Origin: Charina bottae
Lineage: Eukaryota; Chordata; Lepidosauria; Squamata; Charinaidae
Reading direction: 5' to 3'
DNA length: 64,000 nucleotides
Assembly: GCA_023362775.1 (NCBI GenBank)
Contig: JALMGJ010000015.1
Coordinates: forward strand, 7,746,001-7,810,000
Below the pieces are notes generated by a model, which saw nothing but the letters and a program-made list of their open reading frames with translations, made no database searches and was not told the origin of the DNA. Each line of letters starts with the position of its first letter. Position 1 is the first letter of the stretch. A program made the translations under genes and the position numbers. Positions 53,901-63,929 of the stretch are shown here, piece after piece.

Positions 53901-56900
53901 TAAAGGGAACTTTGGGTTTTTTATGCCAGCCGATTGCATGAACCTAGGACAACTCCACAGTGGGTGAGTACCTGAAAATTTTATTCCTTTTATAAGCCCA
54001 GTGAATGTGTGTGCTTGATTCCTTTTATAAAACCCGACTGTCGACCAGGGCTGTGTGTCAAACTGGTTCAAGACCCCCCGGGCCTCTGCTAGCTCTTTTG
54101 GGCATTGACCAGAGTAACTCGGATAGCCAGTGGGACCAGGGCAATACGCGTGCCCGGACAGGTTGCGATTGAATGCATGAATGAACTATAACTGGGCAAT
54201 TACCGCTTGTGAGCTAAAAGTAGAAAAAGGTGAATAAGTAATTGAGGTTTGGAAGCGCGCAGAGGGTCGGTACTCTAATAGGGAGTCTCTGGGTGTTTAG
54301 ACACACCCCAAATCCGACGGGCACCGGTGCCATGCTTAGGGACACGAGTGGTTATGGGGCATACTAAGTCGACGGTACCCCCATCTTCCCCCTTAGGGGC
54401 GTTGTTGAAGGCTTGGGATAAGGGGATTTTGCCCACCCAGCCAGGAATGAATAAAAGATGTGCACGTTAGCTATGTATAGAATGGACTCAATATTTAGAC
54501 ACAAGCGGTAATGCAATCTGGCCTCCTATGGGTACATTTCACTGTGAGAAATTGAAGCTTCTTAAACTTCAGCTGAAAAGAAATAACCCTGATCAATTAT
54601 CCTATTGGCATTGCTGGAATGAACTTGCAGACCCACCCTCAATTGCAGTGCTCCTGATTCCCAACCTTCGTTAGGAAGTCTCCAGGTGGTCAGGTGAACC
54701 CTGGTCAAGCTTGGGTACTTTCCACTATGAGAAACTTAAAACTTTTAAAACACTTACAACATGGTCATGCCAGTTAAGCTCAAATATTTGTGTAAGTATC
54801 TGTAATCAAAATGTTTTCTGTTTGTTAAGTATTAGTCTGTACATTTCTATCTATATTGGTTGAGGGAAATGGTGCAGGTTGTGTGTTTGTGTATGTCTAT
54901 GTATGTGTGTATAACATGAACATCTGTCAGCTGAAGAGGGAAAGTCTGTGAAAATATGTATGTATGTATGTATGTATGCATGTATGTATGTATGTATGTA
55001 TGTCAGTTTGTCCCTTTAGGAGTTAAATGTGAGTCTGTCCCTTTATGGAACTAAATTTCTCCACAGTAAGGGAATGCTTCGAATTTTTGGAGATCCATAG
55101 CTCTGGCCAGGCTGTGGCTCTTCCAACTTTTTGGCTATGCAACCCTTTCTGTTATTTACTGTGAATAGTTGGACATGGGATTTGATCGTGCCATGTGTCC
55201 AGTTATTTGCACTTCCTGTAGTTGTGTAAGTTTTGTGTTTGTTTTCTAAGTTGAGTACATACAAGAAGAAAGGTGAGGTTGTTTGTTGTTTACCATATAA
55301 TCTTTATTGTATGATATGTACATGCCATCTTGAATGTTTGCCACCTTTGGAAAGGGAAAGGGGGAAGAAAATTGATTTCCTGTGAAAGGTTGTGTGTGTA
55401 TACATGAGAAGCTCTTTCTATCTGTGTGTGTTTCTATCTCCCCTGGTTTGGTTTTCATTATGTTTGGGTTTTTTTTACTCCAACTAGGCTACACTTATGT
55501 GTGTGTAAGTTTGTATAAATCTCCTGTTTGCTGATCAGGGCTGTTTGTCTGATTTCCTAGTTGCAAGTAAGGAACTGAAGACTGTATGTGCCCTGGTAGG
55601 CTGTGCTTGATGGGACTTGGGAGAAAGAGTGTGTGTTCTGACTGACATGGGATCCTAACTTTTCTCCTTTCCTTTTACAATAAGTAAAGCATGAATTAAA
55701 CTGATGGATGTCATGGGAAAGGCTTGTGTGTGCCCTGATTGTGTGGTATGGTGTTTGATGTTTGAAAAAGTGTGTAAACTAATCAGTTGTAAGCTCTCTT
55801 TCACTCAGCTTGGAAATCATTTCTGCTAACTTGAGGTATGTCCCTTGTGAGTGGTTGGCTGGCTGCTGTCTCTCCAGAAAAGTGTTTAGAAAGAGAGGAG
55901 ACCCTGCAAGGACAGCCTTCTGTTCCTGACATCTACATAGCTTTCTCCTGTCATTTTTTGTGTGTGTGCCTACTCTCCTTGAGGTTCCCCCTCCCACTGA
56001 CTGTTTCACTGACTGTTTGCTACCGAAGGACAGAAGAGGCGGAGAAGAAATCAGCTCCTATGCTGTGTCTGCTGCCTGCTCCCAGACAAAACCTGATGGA
56101 GCTCTGCCAAAACACCGAAATGCTGTTTCAAATTATTTTTGTTTTTTCAATTTAAAGACCGAGACTTTGGGAGGGTGTTGGAAAATAATTTGTTGTTTGC
56201 AGATCTATTGTTTGCCTCTTTGCATGTTACTTCTGCTGTAAGTAGGTAACCAATTTGATCTGTATGGAAGTAAGAGATGGGAATGTGAGGAAAGAATATT
56301 GTAAGTTGGGTAAGAGTAAGTTGAAGTTGGGTGAGAGTAAGTTGAATGAAGTGAAGATGGAGATACAGGAATGTATTTGTGATGTTGAGATGGCTTGGGA
56401 GAGAGTTGATGTGGAGTGAATCACAGAGGGGAAAAAGAAAGGAAATTGTTATGTTTCTACTGTGCTTTATTGCTGTGACCCCAACACCTGGACCAACTAA
56501 TAAAGTAGCAGGATGAAAATAGGGGTGATCCTGCTGCACAAACATAAAGTTATACATTTGGGAACCACCCCATATATTTTTGTGTTTGCAAACACATATC
56601 TTAGAGCCCTTGAGAGATACGTTTTGACCCACACACCTTTCCCTCCAGAACCTTCTCATGTGTATCCAGTTTTGCCTGTTGCTGATTCTTCTCAACCAGC
56701 TGGCTCTACAAGCGACCTTACCCTTGAGTGCACTCATGTTACCTATACATTCTGGACCTGGAGGAGAACCTTTTCTTCCTTTAACTATAGGTGGTCAACA
56801 GTATCACTGCCTGGTTGATACTGGGGCCACTGCATCCTTACTAACTCACCCTCCCTCTTCCCCTACTGTTCTTTCTGGGATTTCTGATCATATTATTGGG

Positions 56901-59900
56901 GTTGGGGGATCATTCCTGTAAATGTTACTGACCCCTTAACAGTAGAGGTGGGTCCTCTCACTGTTGAACATGCTTTTACTGTTTGTTCTGAATCTCTTGT
57001 TTTTCTCCTAGGTCGTGATTTACTCTGTAAACTCGGGGCCACTATTAAATGTACTCCCAATGGATTGATTTTGGACTTTCCCCTTCCCACGGTGCCCAAG
57101 CCGCAGAACTCATTGCCCTGACCAAGGCTTGCAAGGCTGCCCGCACCCTCCATGTGACGGTCTACATGGATTCTAAATATGCCTTTGGGGTTTGCCATGC
57201 TACAGGAGCCCTGTGAAAACAGCGGGGCTTCCTTACTTCTTCTGGTGCCCCCATTGCTCATGCTACCCTCATAGCCTCCCTTTTCAAAGCCATGATGCTC
57301 CCTAAGGCTCTGGCCGTAGTGCACTGCCTTGCACATCAACAGGACGTCTCCCTGGTTACAAAGGGGAATGCTTTCACCGATGCTACAGCGAAATGGGCCG
57401 CCCTGCAGCCTCTATCTCTCTCTGTCACAGCTGCAGAGTTTCATCTTCAATTGTCTCTTCCATACGACAATTTCATTGAGAGGGGGGAGGTGGAACAGAG
57501 GCAGGCAAACTGCGAGGCAACTTTTTCTGATGGATTCTGGAGGGTACCGGATGGAAGACCCTTAGCCCCTAGATGTTTGTTACACCTTCTTTGTCAACAG
57601 ATTCATGCAAAGGGCCACTGTGGGACCAGGCCATTGTGGATATCATGCGATGGATATGGTATGCGCCTGGGGTTTACATGGAAGCTGAAAAAGTAGCACA
57701 AACATGTCTCACTTGCCAAGCTAACAATGCTTCCTCAAGACAAAAGATCCATAAGGGAGGGAGACCCTGGGCCCAAAGACCTTTTGAAAAAAAAAATTAC
57801 AGCTAGATTATATTCAATTACCTAAGGCAAATGGCTTTGAACATGTACTTGTTTGCAGAGACCAACTTACACACTGGATTGAAGCCTTCCCTTGTTGACA
57901 TGCTACCGCAATTGAAACTGCAAGACACCTGCTGAAGGACATCGTTCCCCGATACGGCATCCTCTGTCTTAGATATGGACCGCGGCCAACACTTTGCGGC
58001 ACACGTGATTACTCACATCCTGCAAGCTTTAGGCATCACACAGAACTTACATGTCCCTTATCATCCTCAATCTTCGGGGTGGGGGGTGGAATGGGCTAAC
58101 AGGGAACTCAAGACATTGCTAGGAAAATTATGCCAGGAGACACATTTAAAGTGGCCCCAGGTATTGCCTATCGCTTTATTTCACTTATGTACCTGACCTC
58201 GAAAAGATGTGGGATTGTCTCCATTTGAGTTGCTTTTTGGCAGGCCACCAGATGTTTCAAAAGGCCTGGATCCCCACTCCCTTCACCTGGAGAGGGGGGA
58301 TTCTACGTTATTTTCTTATCTCCTCTCTATGTGCAGGTACTTGCGATCTCTATGGAAATGAAGTGCTGTACTCCAGACCTTGCCATTGGAAGAAACTCTT
58401 CATCCTTTTGAACCAGGTGATTGGGTGTGGATATCCTTTTGACAACACAAACAGCAGTTCGGGTTGCTGAACAAAACACCTGGCTTCATTGGACACACGT
58501 CAGACCAGCAGTCCAAGATCACAGCCCCCTTCCTGCCTTGGCCTCCCATCAAGCTCATTAGGGATCTGGATTCTGACATTTGGGGTTTGAAAGAATGTCT
58601 TGGCTTATAATGCTGTGGACCCTCCTACTAGAGATTTCTAAAGGGAATCCAGTCGCTATTCCCTTTGCTTCCTCAACCACAACTACTGACTGGACCATTC
58701 CTAGGTATGCTATGGGAATATGCTTTCCCATGCACAGAGGGGGGATTGTTGGATTGTAAACATATTCTTACATTTCTGTATATATAAATACAAATATATT
58801 TCATATTCATATATTAGAAACATATGCACTTGTATTATGGCTCTGAAACCATTTTGTATTTCCTTGAAGAGTTTTGTTAACTTTCTTACCCTTCCTTTCT
58901 AGCAGGCCTTGATAGATAGCTGTGCCCATAGAAAGATAAAGTGTACTTTCCAAGGATAGCTTCTCCAGGGGAAATATATTGTTTAATAACGGTCAAGGAG
59001 CCCTAGCAAGGATGGAAGGAAGTTCCTAATATGGAGTGAAGGAAGGAAATTCCTAATATGGAATGAGGGTAAGGTGGAGTATGGGTAACTGAGTAAGGGG
59101 TGGTCTTCTAAAGGTGGAGTTGAATGGAATCTATATAATGTGCTATAGGAAGGGGGTCCTGCGCGGCCGCCCACCTAACAGCTTGCTGTCATTGCTTTTG
59201 CTCTTGGGTGAATAAACTCCTAACTTCATGCAATTGGTCAGTTTCTTTACTCCCGGCTCAGGAACGAACTTGGTAAGATAAAATTTACTTCTAACATTTG
59301 AAACCTGAAAACTCGTCTGTAAGGCATCAGCTAATGTATTTTGAACGTACTATCTCTCGCCTGACTTTGGGCTCTGTCTCCAGCATACAGGCAGCCACTG
59401 AGCAGCAGCAAAGAAGTGCTTGAGAGCAGGTTAGCAAATCTACAGCCTGATCTAAAGGTTTTGATTCTGGTTCCATTATGGAAACACATCTGTGCTAGTT
59501 GTGCAATCTCAGCATTTTGGAGAAGAGGTGCTCTACATTTATCTAATGGTTTCGATTTTGGTTCCATTATGGAAACACATCTGTGCTAGTTGTGCAATCT
59601 CAGCATTTTGGAGAAGAGGTGCTCTACATTTATCTAATGGTTTCGATTTTGGTTCCATTATGGAGAAGCATCTGCACTAGTTGTGCAATCACAGCATTTT
59701 GGAGAAGAGGTGCTCTACATGAATGAGCCAACTCAGAAGCAACAGGGAGAGCTGTGCCATGTTAAAGGCTACACACTGAGCACTCATGGTGGGAGTCTGT
59801 CAGTGACGTCTCTCTGTGTCTTAAAAAAGAGATGAATTGCCTACTGCATTCTCCTCTTTCCCTTCCACAGACATGTGGTTTTCCTGCTGGCAACCCCCTC

Positions 59901-62773
59901 TCCTCCTTGGCAGCCTTCCCCCGAAATGGAAGCAGTAGTCACAGTTAAGAAGCCAGTGGACCAGTTCCTTAAAATCCAATTTAACTTATGTGCAAACTGC
60001 TGTTTTATCCGAGCAAGAACCAGCTTTCTTCACATACACAGACTATTTCATTTACACCTAGCTGCAAAAATCTATACTGCACACCAACACAAGTTATAAG
60101 AGAGTGCAAACAAATAATTCAACTTATCCTTTCAAGCTATTCAACATACAGAGGCAGGCCCTTCTGTGGCCCTGAATTAATTTATAATTTTATATAAAGA
60201 ATGCCAAATGATACGTATCAAATCCAGGGCTAATAATTGTAAACACTTTAAATGTTATATTGCTAAAGCTGAAGGGTTTTCTCTTCCCTTTTAAAAATGT
60301 TACTTTATATTCATTTTATTCTCCAAGTAACCTCCAAAATCAAAGAAAACATTAAAATCAGCAAATCATTTAAAAAATGAGTTCAGGTTCAAAAATGTAA
60401 TCCAGTGCAATGAAATTGACCACAAAGAGCCTTATGGGATAGAAAAGACTTCTGGAGCTCATTTAAAGATGGGCAGAGAAGAAACTTGGCAGTTCCCTAC
60501 AGAGAGAGAATTCTTTAAAGGCAGTGCAAACGTTTTGACATGCTTGTTTACATACACTTCCTGGTTTCCCATTTGTTCAATTATATTATAGTACTATATA
60601 AAAAAAACCCAGCAAAATACATTGTTAAAGCCCTCGGGCACTTTGGATCTACACAGTCCTACAGACAAGTCCAGGATCTGCATCTTAATGTCTGTGCATC
60701 CTCTCACAATGCCACTTAGCAGCTTCTCTGTTTACCTATATCTGAACAGATTCATTACTTTATCTGTGTTCCTTCGTTCTGGAGTATGCAAAGCATCCTC
60801 ACAACTGGGCAAGTAACCACTCAATCCCTTTTTTAAAAAAATTAATTCAGCTGAGATCAATGGGACTTACATGAGCAGAGGATCTGTAGCTTTAGTTCTT
60901 AGGTAATAACTCTTCTGCTCTTGGGTTGCATAGTCCTTGCACTCCATCCATACTTACTCTTGCATTTAATGAAGAGAAAGGGGTAGGTGGCTTGGAAACA
61001 ATAGTGTTGCCACTGTTGTCTCCCACAATATTTTCTTGGTTTACCACACACCGATTTCCTGGTAGTCTGCTATACAAGTTCTAACTAGGTCTGACCCTGA
61101 TTAGCTTTTTTTTTTTTTTTTTGAGATCAGCCAGGGTCATATTACAGCCCAAAAGTCTGGGAACTATTAAAAAGCTAGGATCTTTTGTGTAACTACCAAG
61201 AGAGCAGATGGCAGACTGTGTGTGTGTGTGTGTGGGGGGGGTGTTGGGCAGGTTTGGTTTATGCACCGACTGCACCTGTTTCTGACCCATGAGGCCTTGC
61301 TTGTGGTTGTTCATGCCTTTGTCAACTCCCATTTGGGTTACTGTAACACAATCTACATGGAGGCTGCCCTTGAAGAGCATTCGGAAGCTGCAACTGGTCC
61401 AGGATGCAGTGGCGCAGGCAGTTTTGGGAGTCTCTTGCTATGCCTGTGTAACACTGCTATTCTGCAAGCTGCACTGGTTCCCAGGAGGCTTCTGGGTGTG
61501 ATTCACGGTGCTGGTTGCCACCTATAACGGCCTGCATAGCAAAGGGGCAGGCTATTTGTGGGACCACCTTTCTCCTATTGTTTCTGCTTGGCCCACCAGA
61601 TCTCGCAGAGAGGGCATGCTCCAGGTTCCCTCTCTTAAGCAATGTCATTTTGTTGGACCCAGGAGCTGTGCCTTCTCTGTGGCAGTGCCTGTCAGACCTT
61701 TGAGGTAGTGCAGACAAGAAGCACCAACCATGAGTACTATCACTACCTTTATTGTAAGGTTACGGTAACAGAATCTTGCAAGTCTGAAAGTACCTCTCCC
61801 CTCCCTTACTTTACTCTCCCAAAAACTAGGGAGGGTCCTTTCTGAGACCCTTCTTCGACCCCCACCCCTCCTTAGGACTCAAATTTTGTTTACCAGAACA
61901 TTGTTTAGGGTGCCTCTTCCTCCTGTCTCCCAAGGTCATTCCCACAATCCATTATAGCCCCTGCCTTACAGAAAAGGACTCCCCTAGAAACTGGGATGGC
62001 CCTGACCCTATTGGCCTTTTGTAAGGCTCTGAAGTTCTGGCTGCTTCCCTAGGTGTTCGGCTAGCCCTGTTGTTCATGTATGTGTTTATGATTGGAAGGT
62101 GTCACTTGCCCATGGTGCCATTGGCTATCATTTTAATTGTTGGGCTTTAATCTTTCGTACGCCGCCCAGAGTCACTGTTGTGAGATGGGCGGCCACGTAA
62201 ATTATTTAAATAAAAGTAAATAAGTTAGGAACTCCAAACTAAAAGGGGGCGGGGCTTGGATTGGAGGATGCCATCTCAAGGTTTTCAGTGCCCCCTCCCT
62301 CCGTAGATACCCCTGACTTATAACGTGGAGCTTGGTTTGGGTTAATATTGGTTAATGGGGGGGGGGGGGAGTGGTTATCGCGACGGGCCAATCCAGCCAG
62401 TTGAGATCGCGGAGGGTTCAAGGCATGGCGTGAATGCCGTCAGTGCCTTCAGCCAACCTCCAGCTGGGCTAATCCACCTACGGGCAGGCTACTGTGAGGC
62501 CTGAACGCCCCCAGTGCAGCCTTTACCCGCGAGTAAACTCACTTGGCCCAAAGGGGAGCCCCGAAGACCACCCCACTCAGAATTCCCAGCCAGCCCAATC
62601 GGGGTAGGATAGGTCTCCCGGCCTGCCATTGCTATGCTGCTCCTTTCCCATCCATGCCAAATCGACGCCGGCTCCGCTTCCCCAGGACAGCCCGCAGCTT
62701 CCAGCCGGAGTCCATCAGAGCCACCCCTGCCCCATCGTTTCCCGGTCCCCGCCCCGTCCCCCCGTTTTACCAT
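50859..62773 (-). CDS. DYNLRB2: Dynein light chain roadblock-type 2
   Basis: Non-catalytic light chain of cytoplasmic and ciliary dynein; the family dimerises through the roadblock/LC7 fold and binds the dynein intermediate chains. Coding exons on the minus strand: 62773-62771 (ATG only), 53191-53116, 51605-51438, 50902-50859. Lengths 3+76+168+44 give 291 nt, 96 residues plus TAG, the family's usual length. All junctions are AG/GT with consistent phase. Residues [15 protein letters not shown] open the protein. [21 protein letters not shown] and the end QNPCE match type 2; type 1 has different residues at these places. Intron 1 holds an antisense retrovirus 30 bp from exon 2. A gammaretrovirus-like LTR does not alter the coding sequence. 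Exon 1 is the least certain part. Confidence 0.94.
50903..51437 (-). other. DYNLRB2 intron 3
   Basis: GT-AG intron of 535 bp with no recognisable insertion. Confidence 0.85.
51438..51605 (-). CDS. DYNLRB2: DYNLRB2 exon 3
   Basis: Acceptor CTTTTCTCAG precedes GGATCCCAATCC; donor GTAATAAC follows GTTGCCCCAG. It encodes [15 protein letters not shown] through [11 protein letters not shown], the core of the roadblock fold. Confidence 0.96.
51606..53115 (-). other. DYNLRB2 intron 2
   Basis: GT-AG intron of 1510 bp. It contains a G-run (about 51683-51699) and a Penelope pLTR scrap (51735-51767); the rest is unremarkable. Confidence 0.85.
51735..51767 (-). mobile_element. Penelope pLTR scrap
   Basis: GGACACAGCCCGGAAAACCC and ACAACAACCATTGAACT resemble the right arm of the hairpin at 63634-63707. 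Confidence 0.5.
53116..53191 (-). CDS. DYNLRB2: DYNLRB2 exon 2
   Basis: Acceptor TTTTGTTTCTTTTACAG precedes GCAGAGGTAGAGG; donor GTAAGTATC follows AACGCAGAAG. It encodes residues 2-26 plus one base of codon 27. The retroviral LTR begins 30 bp upstream of the acceptor in gene sense. Confidence 0.95.
53222..53771 (+). repeat. 5' LTR
   Basis: Begins TGTTGGATTG and ends TTCTAACA. TATATAA is at 53607-53613 and AATAAA at 53686-53691, setting U3, R and U5. U3 contains a direct repeat of TTCCTAATATGGA (53497 and 53525 areas). Confidence 0.96.
53775..53792 (+). other. Primer-binding-like site
   Basis: TGGCACCCCAGATG starts three bases after the LTR, as expected for a tRNA primer site (TGG pairs with the tRNA CCA end). 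The tRNA was not identified. Confidence 0.55.
54354..54760 (+). pseudogene. Retroviral gag matrix remnant
   Basis: ATG at 54354 starts a gag-like N-terminus with a glycine at position 2, as in myristoylated matrix proteins, and a proline/serine-rich stretch. An in-frame stop follows after about 40 codons, and the frame then carries [14 protein letters not shown] similar GTFHYEKLK segment recurs at 54713-54741, so part of the region is duplicated. Capsid and nucleocapsid are not recognisable. Confidence 0.65.
54761..56500 (+). other. Retroviral interior without recognisable coding
   Basis: T/G-rich DNA where gag should continue. It holds a (TATG)n run at about 54954-55002 and no open frame resembling capsid or nucleocapsid. 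Confidence 0.6.
56658..57085 (+). pseudogene. Retroviral protease remnant
   Basis: The active-site motif LVDTGA is at 56811-56828. After a frameshift near 56905 the flap and C-terminus follow, with [12 protein letters not shown] near 57008-57045. An aspartic protease of this kind matures the polyprotein. It is frameshifted and so not functional. Confidence 0.85.
57088..57420 (+). pseudogene. Retroviral RNase H remnant
   Basis: [19 protein letters not shown] and [13 protein letters not shown] carry the glutamate and two later aspartates of RNase H; the first catalytic aspartate is missing because the sequence joins directly to the protease end. A stop lies at about 57217. The whole polymerase domain is deleted at this junction (about 57085-57088). 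Confidence 0.85.
57421..58560 (+). pseudogene. Retroviral integrase remnant
   Basis: The zinc-binding domain shows [13 protein letters not shown] (about 57575-57620) and TCLTCQANN (about 57705). The catalytic core shows [12 protein letters not shown] (57860 area), [10 protein letters not shown] (57975) and PYHPQSSG...VEWANRELK (58050-58110), so D, D and E are all visible. The C-terminal part has [11 protein letters not shown] (58400 area). Several frameshifts and stops separate the pieces. Confidence 0.87.
58594..58735 (+). pseudogene. Scrap of retroviral env start
   Basis: A methionine followed by a hydrophobic signal-like stretch overlaps the end of pol in another frame, the usual place for env. 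It is cut off after about 45 codons by the purine tract and LTR. Surface and transmembrane domains are absent. Confidence 0.5.
58747..59296 (+). repeat. 3' LTR
   Basis: Same 550 bp as the 5' LTR with no difference found by eye. It is preceded by the purine tract AGAGGGGGGAT (about 58736-58746). Confidence 0.96.
59463..59719 (+). repeat. 91-bp tandem repeat, 2.8 copies
   Basis: GATT[C/T]TGGTTCCATTATGG starts at 59463, 59554 and 59645. Copies 1 and 2 are nearly identical; copy 3 is diverged. It lies in DYNLRB2 intron 1 just 3' of the retrovirus. Confidence 0.95.
59720..61220. other. Unique DYNLRB2 intron 1 sequence
   Basis: No transposon recognised until a T-run at 61107-61122 and a TG/G-run at 61216-61241. 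Confidence 0.5.
61242..62222 (+). mobile_element. L2 3' fragment
   Basis: ORF2 C-terminal sequence ([20 protein letters not shown], then [17 protein letters not shown] in another frame) leads to a 3' UTR and ends with CGCCGCCCAGAGTCACTG, GAGATGGGCGGCCACG and an AAATAAAAGTAAATAA tail. About 980 bp, 5'-truncated and frameshifted, so older than the copy at 43398. Confidence 0.85.
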
Positions 62774-62900
62774 GGCTCCGCCGACGAGGCTCCGACCGAA
62801 CGGCGTCCACCCGTTAGGCCCCGGTTGCTATGGAGCTCCGCCCGGAAGCGTGAGGGCGGGAGAGCGGCGGAGGCCGGAAGTGTGTGTGAGAGAGGGCGGG
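62771..62900 (-). other. DYNLRB2: DYNLRB2 exon 1 (5' UTR and ATG), 5' end approximate
   Basis: The minus strand reads GGCGGAGCCATG then GTAAAACG. The start codon has a good Kozak context and is the last codon of the exon, which fits exon 2 starting with GCAGAG. The GT donor is at 62770-62769. It lies inside the CpG island. The transcription start is not visible; the 5' limit here is a guess. Confidence 0.72.
62824..62837 (+). promoter_or_regulatory. RFX X-box-like site
   Basis: GTTGCTATGGAGCT on the plus strand (minus AGCTCCATAGCAAC). One half-site, GTTGCT/AGCAAC, is perfect against the X-box palindrome and the other is weak. It lies about 50 bp upstream of the ATG. RFX factors drive ciliary genes through such sites. 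Confidence 0.5.
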
Positions 62901-63142
62901 GCTTAGGGACAGGCTTTTTTTTTTTTGGCTCGGTCACGTGGCCCAGCGGCTGGCTGTCTGGCTGTGCAGAGCTTGGAGTCCGATGGGGGAAGGACGCAAT
63001 GAGAGGGTGGGAGAGATTTCTATCCAGAGGCAGTGTAGGAAATTGGTTTAAATGTTGGATGAGGACTGGGGAGTCCCCACTCAAAGTCCCTGCTCCCTCA
63101 GGGTGGTTATTGAGAGGAGACCCCTCTTAATCAAATTAGAGC

Positions 63143-63275
63143 AGTGTTTCTCAAGCTTGGCAACTTTAAGATGGGTGGACTTCAACTCCCAGAATCCCCC
63201 AGCCTAGCATGATGGCTGGGGAATTCTGAGAGTTGAAGTCCACCCATCTTAATGTTACCAAGCTTGGAAAAAAAC
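63143..63275. mobile_element. Palindromic hAT-like element
   Basis: CAGTGTTTCTCAAGCTTGG begins it. The arms TAAGATGGGTGGACTTCAAC and GTTGAAGTCCACCCATCTTA are exact complements, with GCTGGGGAATTC between. The right terminus is degraded. No clear 8-bp duplication. Confidence 0.75.
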
Positions 63276-63514
63276 TGGAATAGATCCTCGGGCAACCCCC
63301 TCTCCTACCCAAGCAGAAAGCAATAGCTTGCAGGCATTATTGCATGAATATTACATGTTCAGGATGTTATAAAATTACCTGGTTGCATCTTGTAATACGA
63401 CTTTGGGAGGATCACATGGCAGGGAGCCTGCAGATCGTCCTAGTTTCACCTGGAATATTAAGAGACTCTCAGCAGTTCAGGAGGGAGGTTGGTTGGGAAA
63501 AGTTTGCAGGCTCC

Positions 63515-63707
63515 AATGTATTGTCGAAGGCTTTCATGGCTGGAGTTCGATGGCTGTTGTGGGTCTTCCGGGCTGTGTGGCCGTGTTCTGGAAGTTGTGG
63601 TTCCTAACATTTCGCCAGCATCTGTGGCTGGCAAGATGCTGGCGAAACGTTAGGAACCACAACTTCCAGAACACGGCCACACAGCCCGGAAGACCCACAA
63701 CAGCCAT
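63515..63707. mobile_element. Penelope pLTR insertion forming a 74-bp-arm hairpin
   Basis: The perfect 12-bp duplication TTTGCAGGCTCC lies at 63503-63514 and 63708-63719. Arms 63550-63623 and 63634-63707 are inverted copies with one mismatch and a 10-bp loop. GGCGAAACGTTAGGAACC and ACAGCCCGGAAGACCCACAA are Penelope pLTR sequence. Both strands therefore encode the same chance peptide. Confidence 0.85.
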
Positions 63708-63929
63708 TTTGCAGGCTCCCTTCGTTTTAGCGGAGAAGTTCCTGTTGTGGAATTTGTACACCAGGGCTGGCCCTATCATTAGGCAGAATATTAATAAATT
63801 AAACTTTTAAAATATTGGTGTTATGTTGTTGTAAATCCTAATACGCTATATTGTTTTGGTGCAATGATGTTTATACAGTATTAATAGAAGATTATTGACA
63901 CACTAATGTTTATATAACTTAGATAAGTG

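Larger units (their letters stand above)
53222..59296 (+). mobile_element. Endogenous retrovirus, gamma-type, internally deleted
   Basis: Two 550-bp LTRs that look identical by eye bound a 4975-bp interior. The order is LTR, primer-binding-like site (53775), degraded gag matrix region, about 1.7 kb with no recognisable coding, protease, RNase H, integrase, a scrap of env start, purine tract and LTR. Most of gag, the polymerase and nearly all of env are missing. The LTR end CATTT before the primer site and the protease/integrase motifs resemble gammaretroviruses. The 4-bp flanks are tatg (53218-53221) and tttg (59297-59300), one mismatch. It lies antisense within DYNLRB2 intron 1. Confidence 0.94.
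62500..62960 (-). promoter_or_regulatory. DYNLRB2: CpG-island promoter of DYNLRB2
   Basis: CpG-dense DNA unlike its AT-rich surroundings covers exon 1. It has ETS-like CCGGAAGC (62842) and CCGGAAGT (62874), a GC box GGGCGGGG (62894-62901), an E-box CACGTG (62935 area) and an X-box-like sequence. No TATA box is seen. Frames across it are GC-driven artefacts. Confidence 0.8.

Noticed and set aside
62543..63130. 195-codon open frame across the CpG island
   Set aside because: GC-rich DNA lacks stop codons by chance; several frames on both strands are open here, and the true feature is the DYNLRB2 promoter and exon 1.
63403..63810. Two frames on opposite strands with the same peptide
   Set aside because: An effect of the 74-bp inverted repeat, not two related genes.
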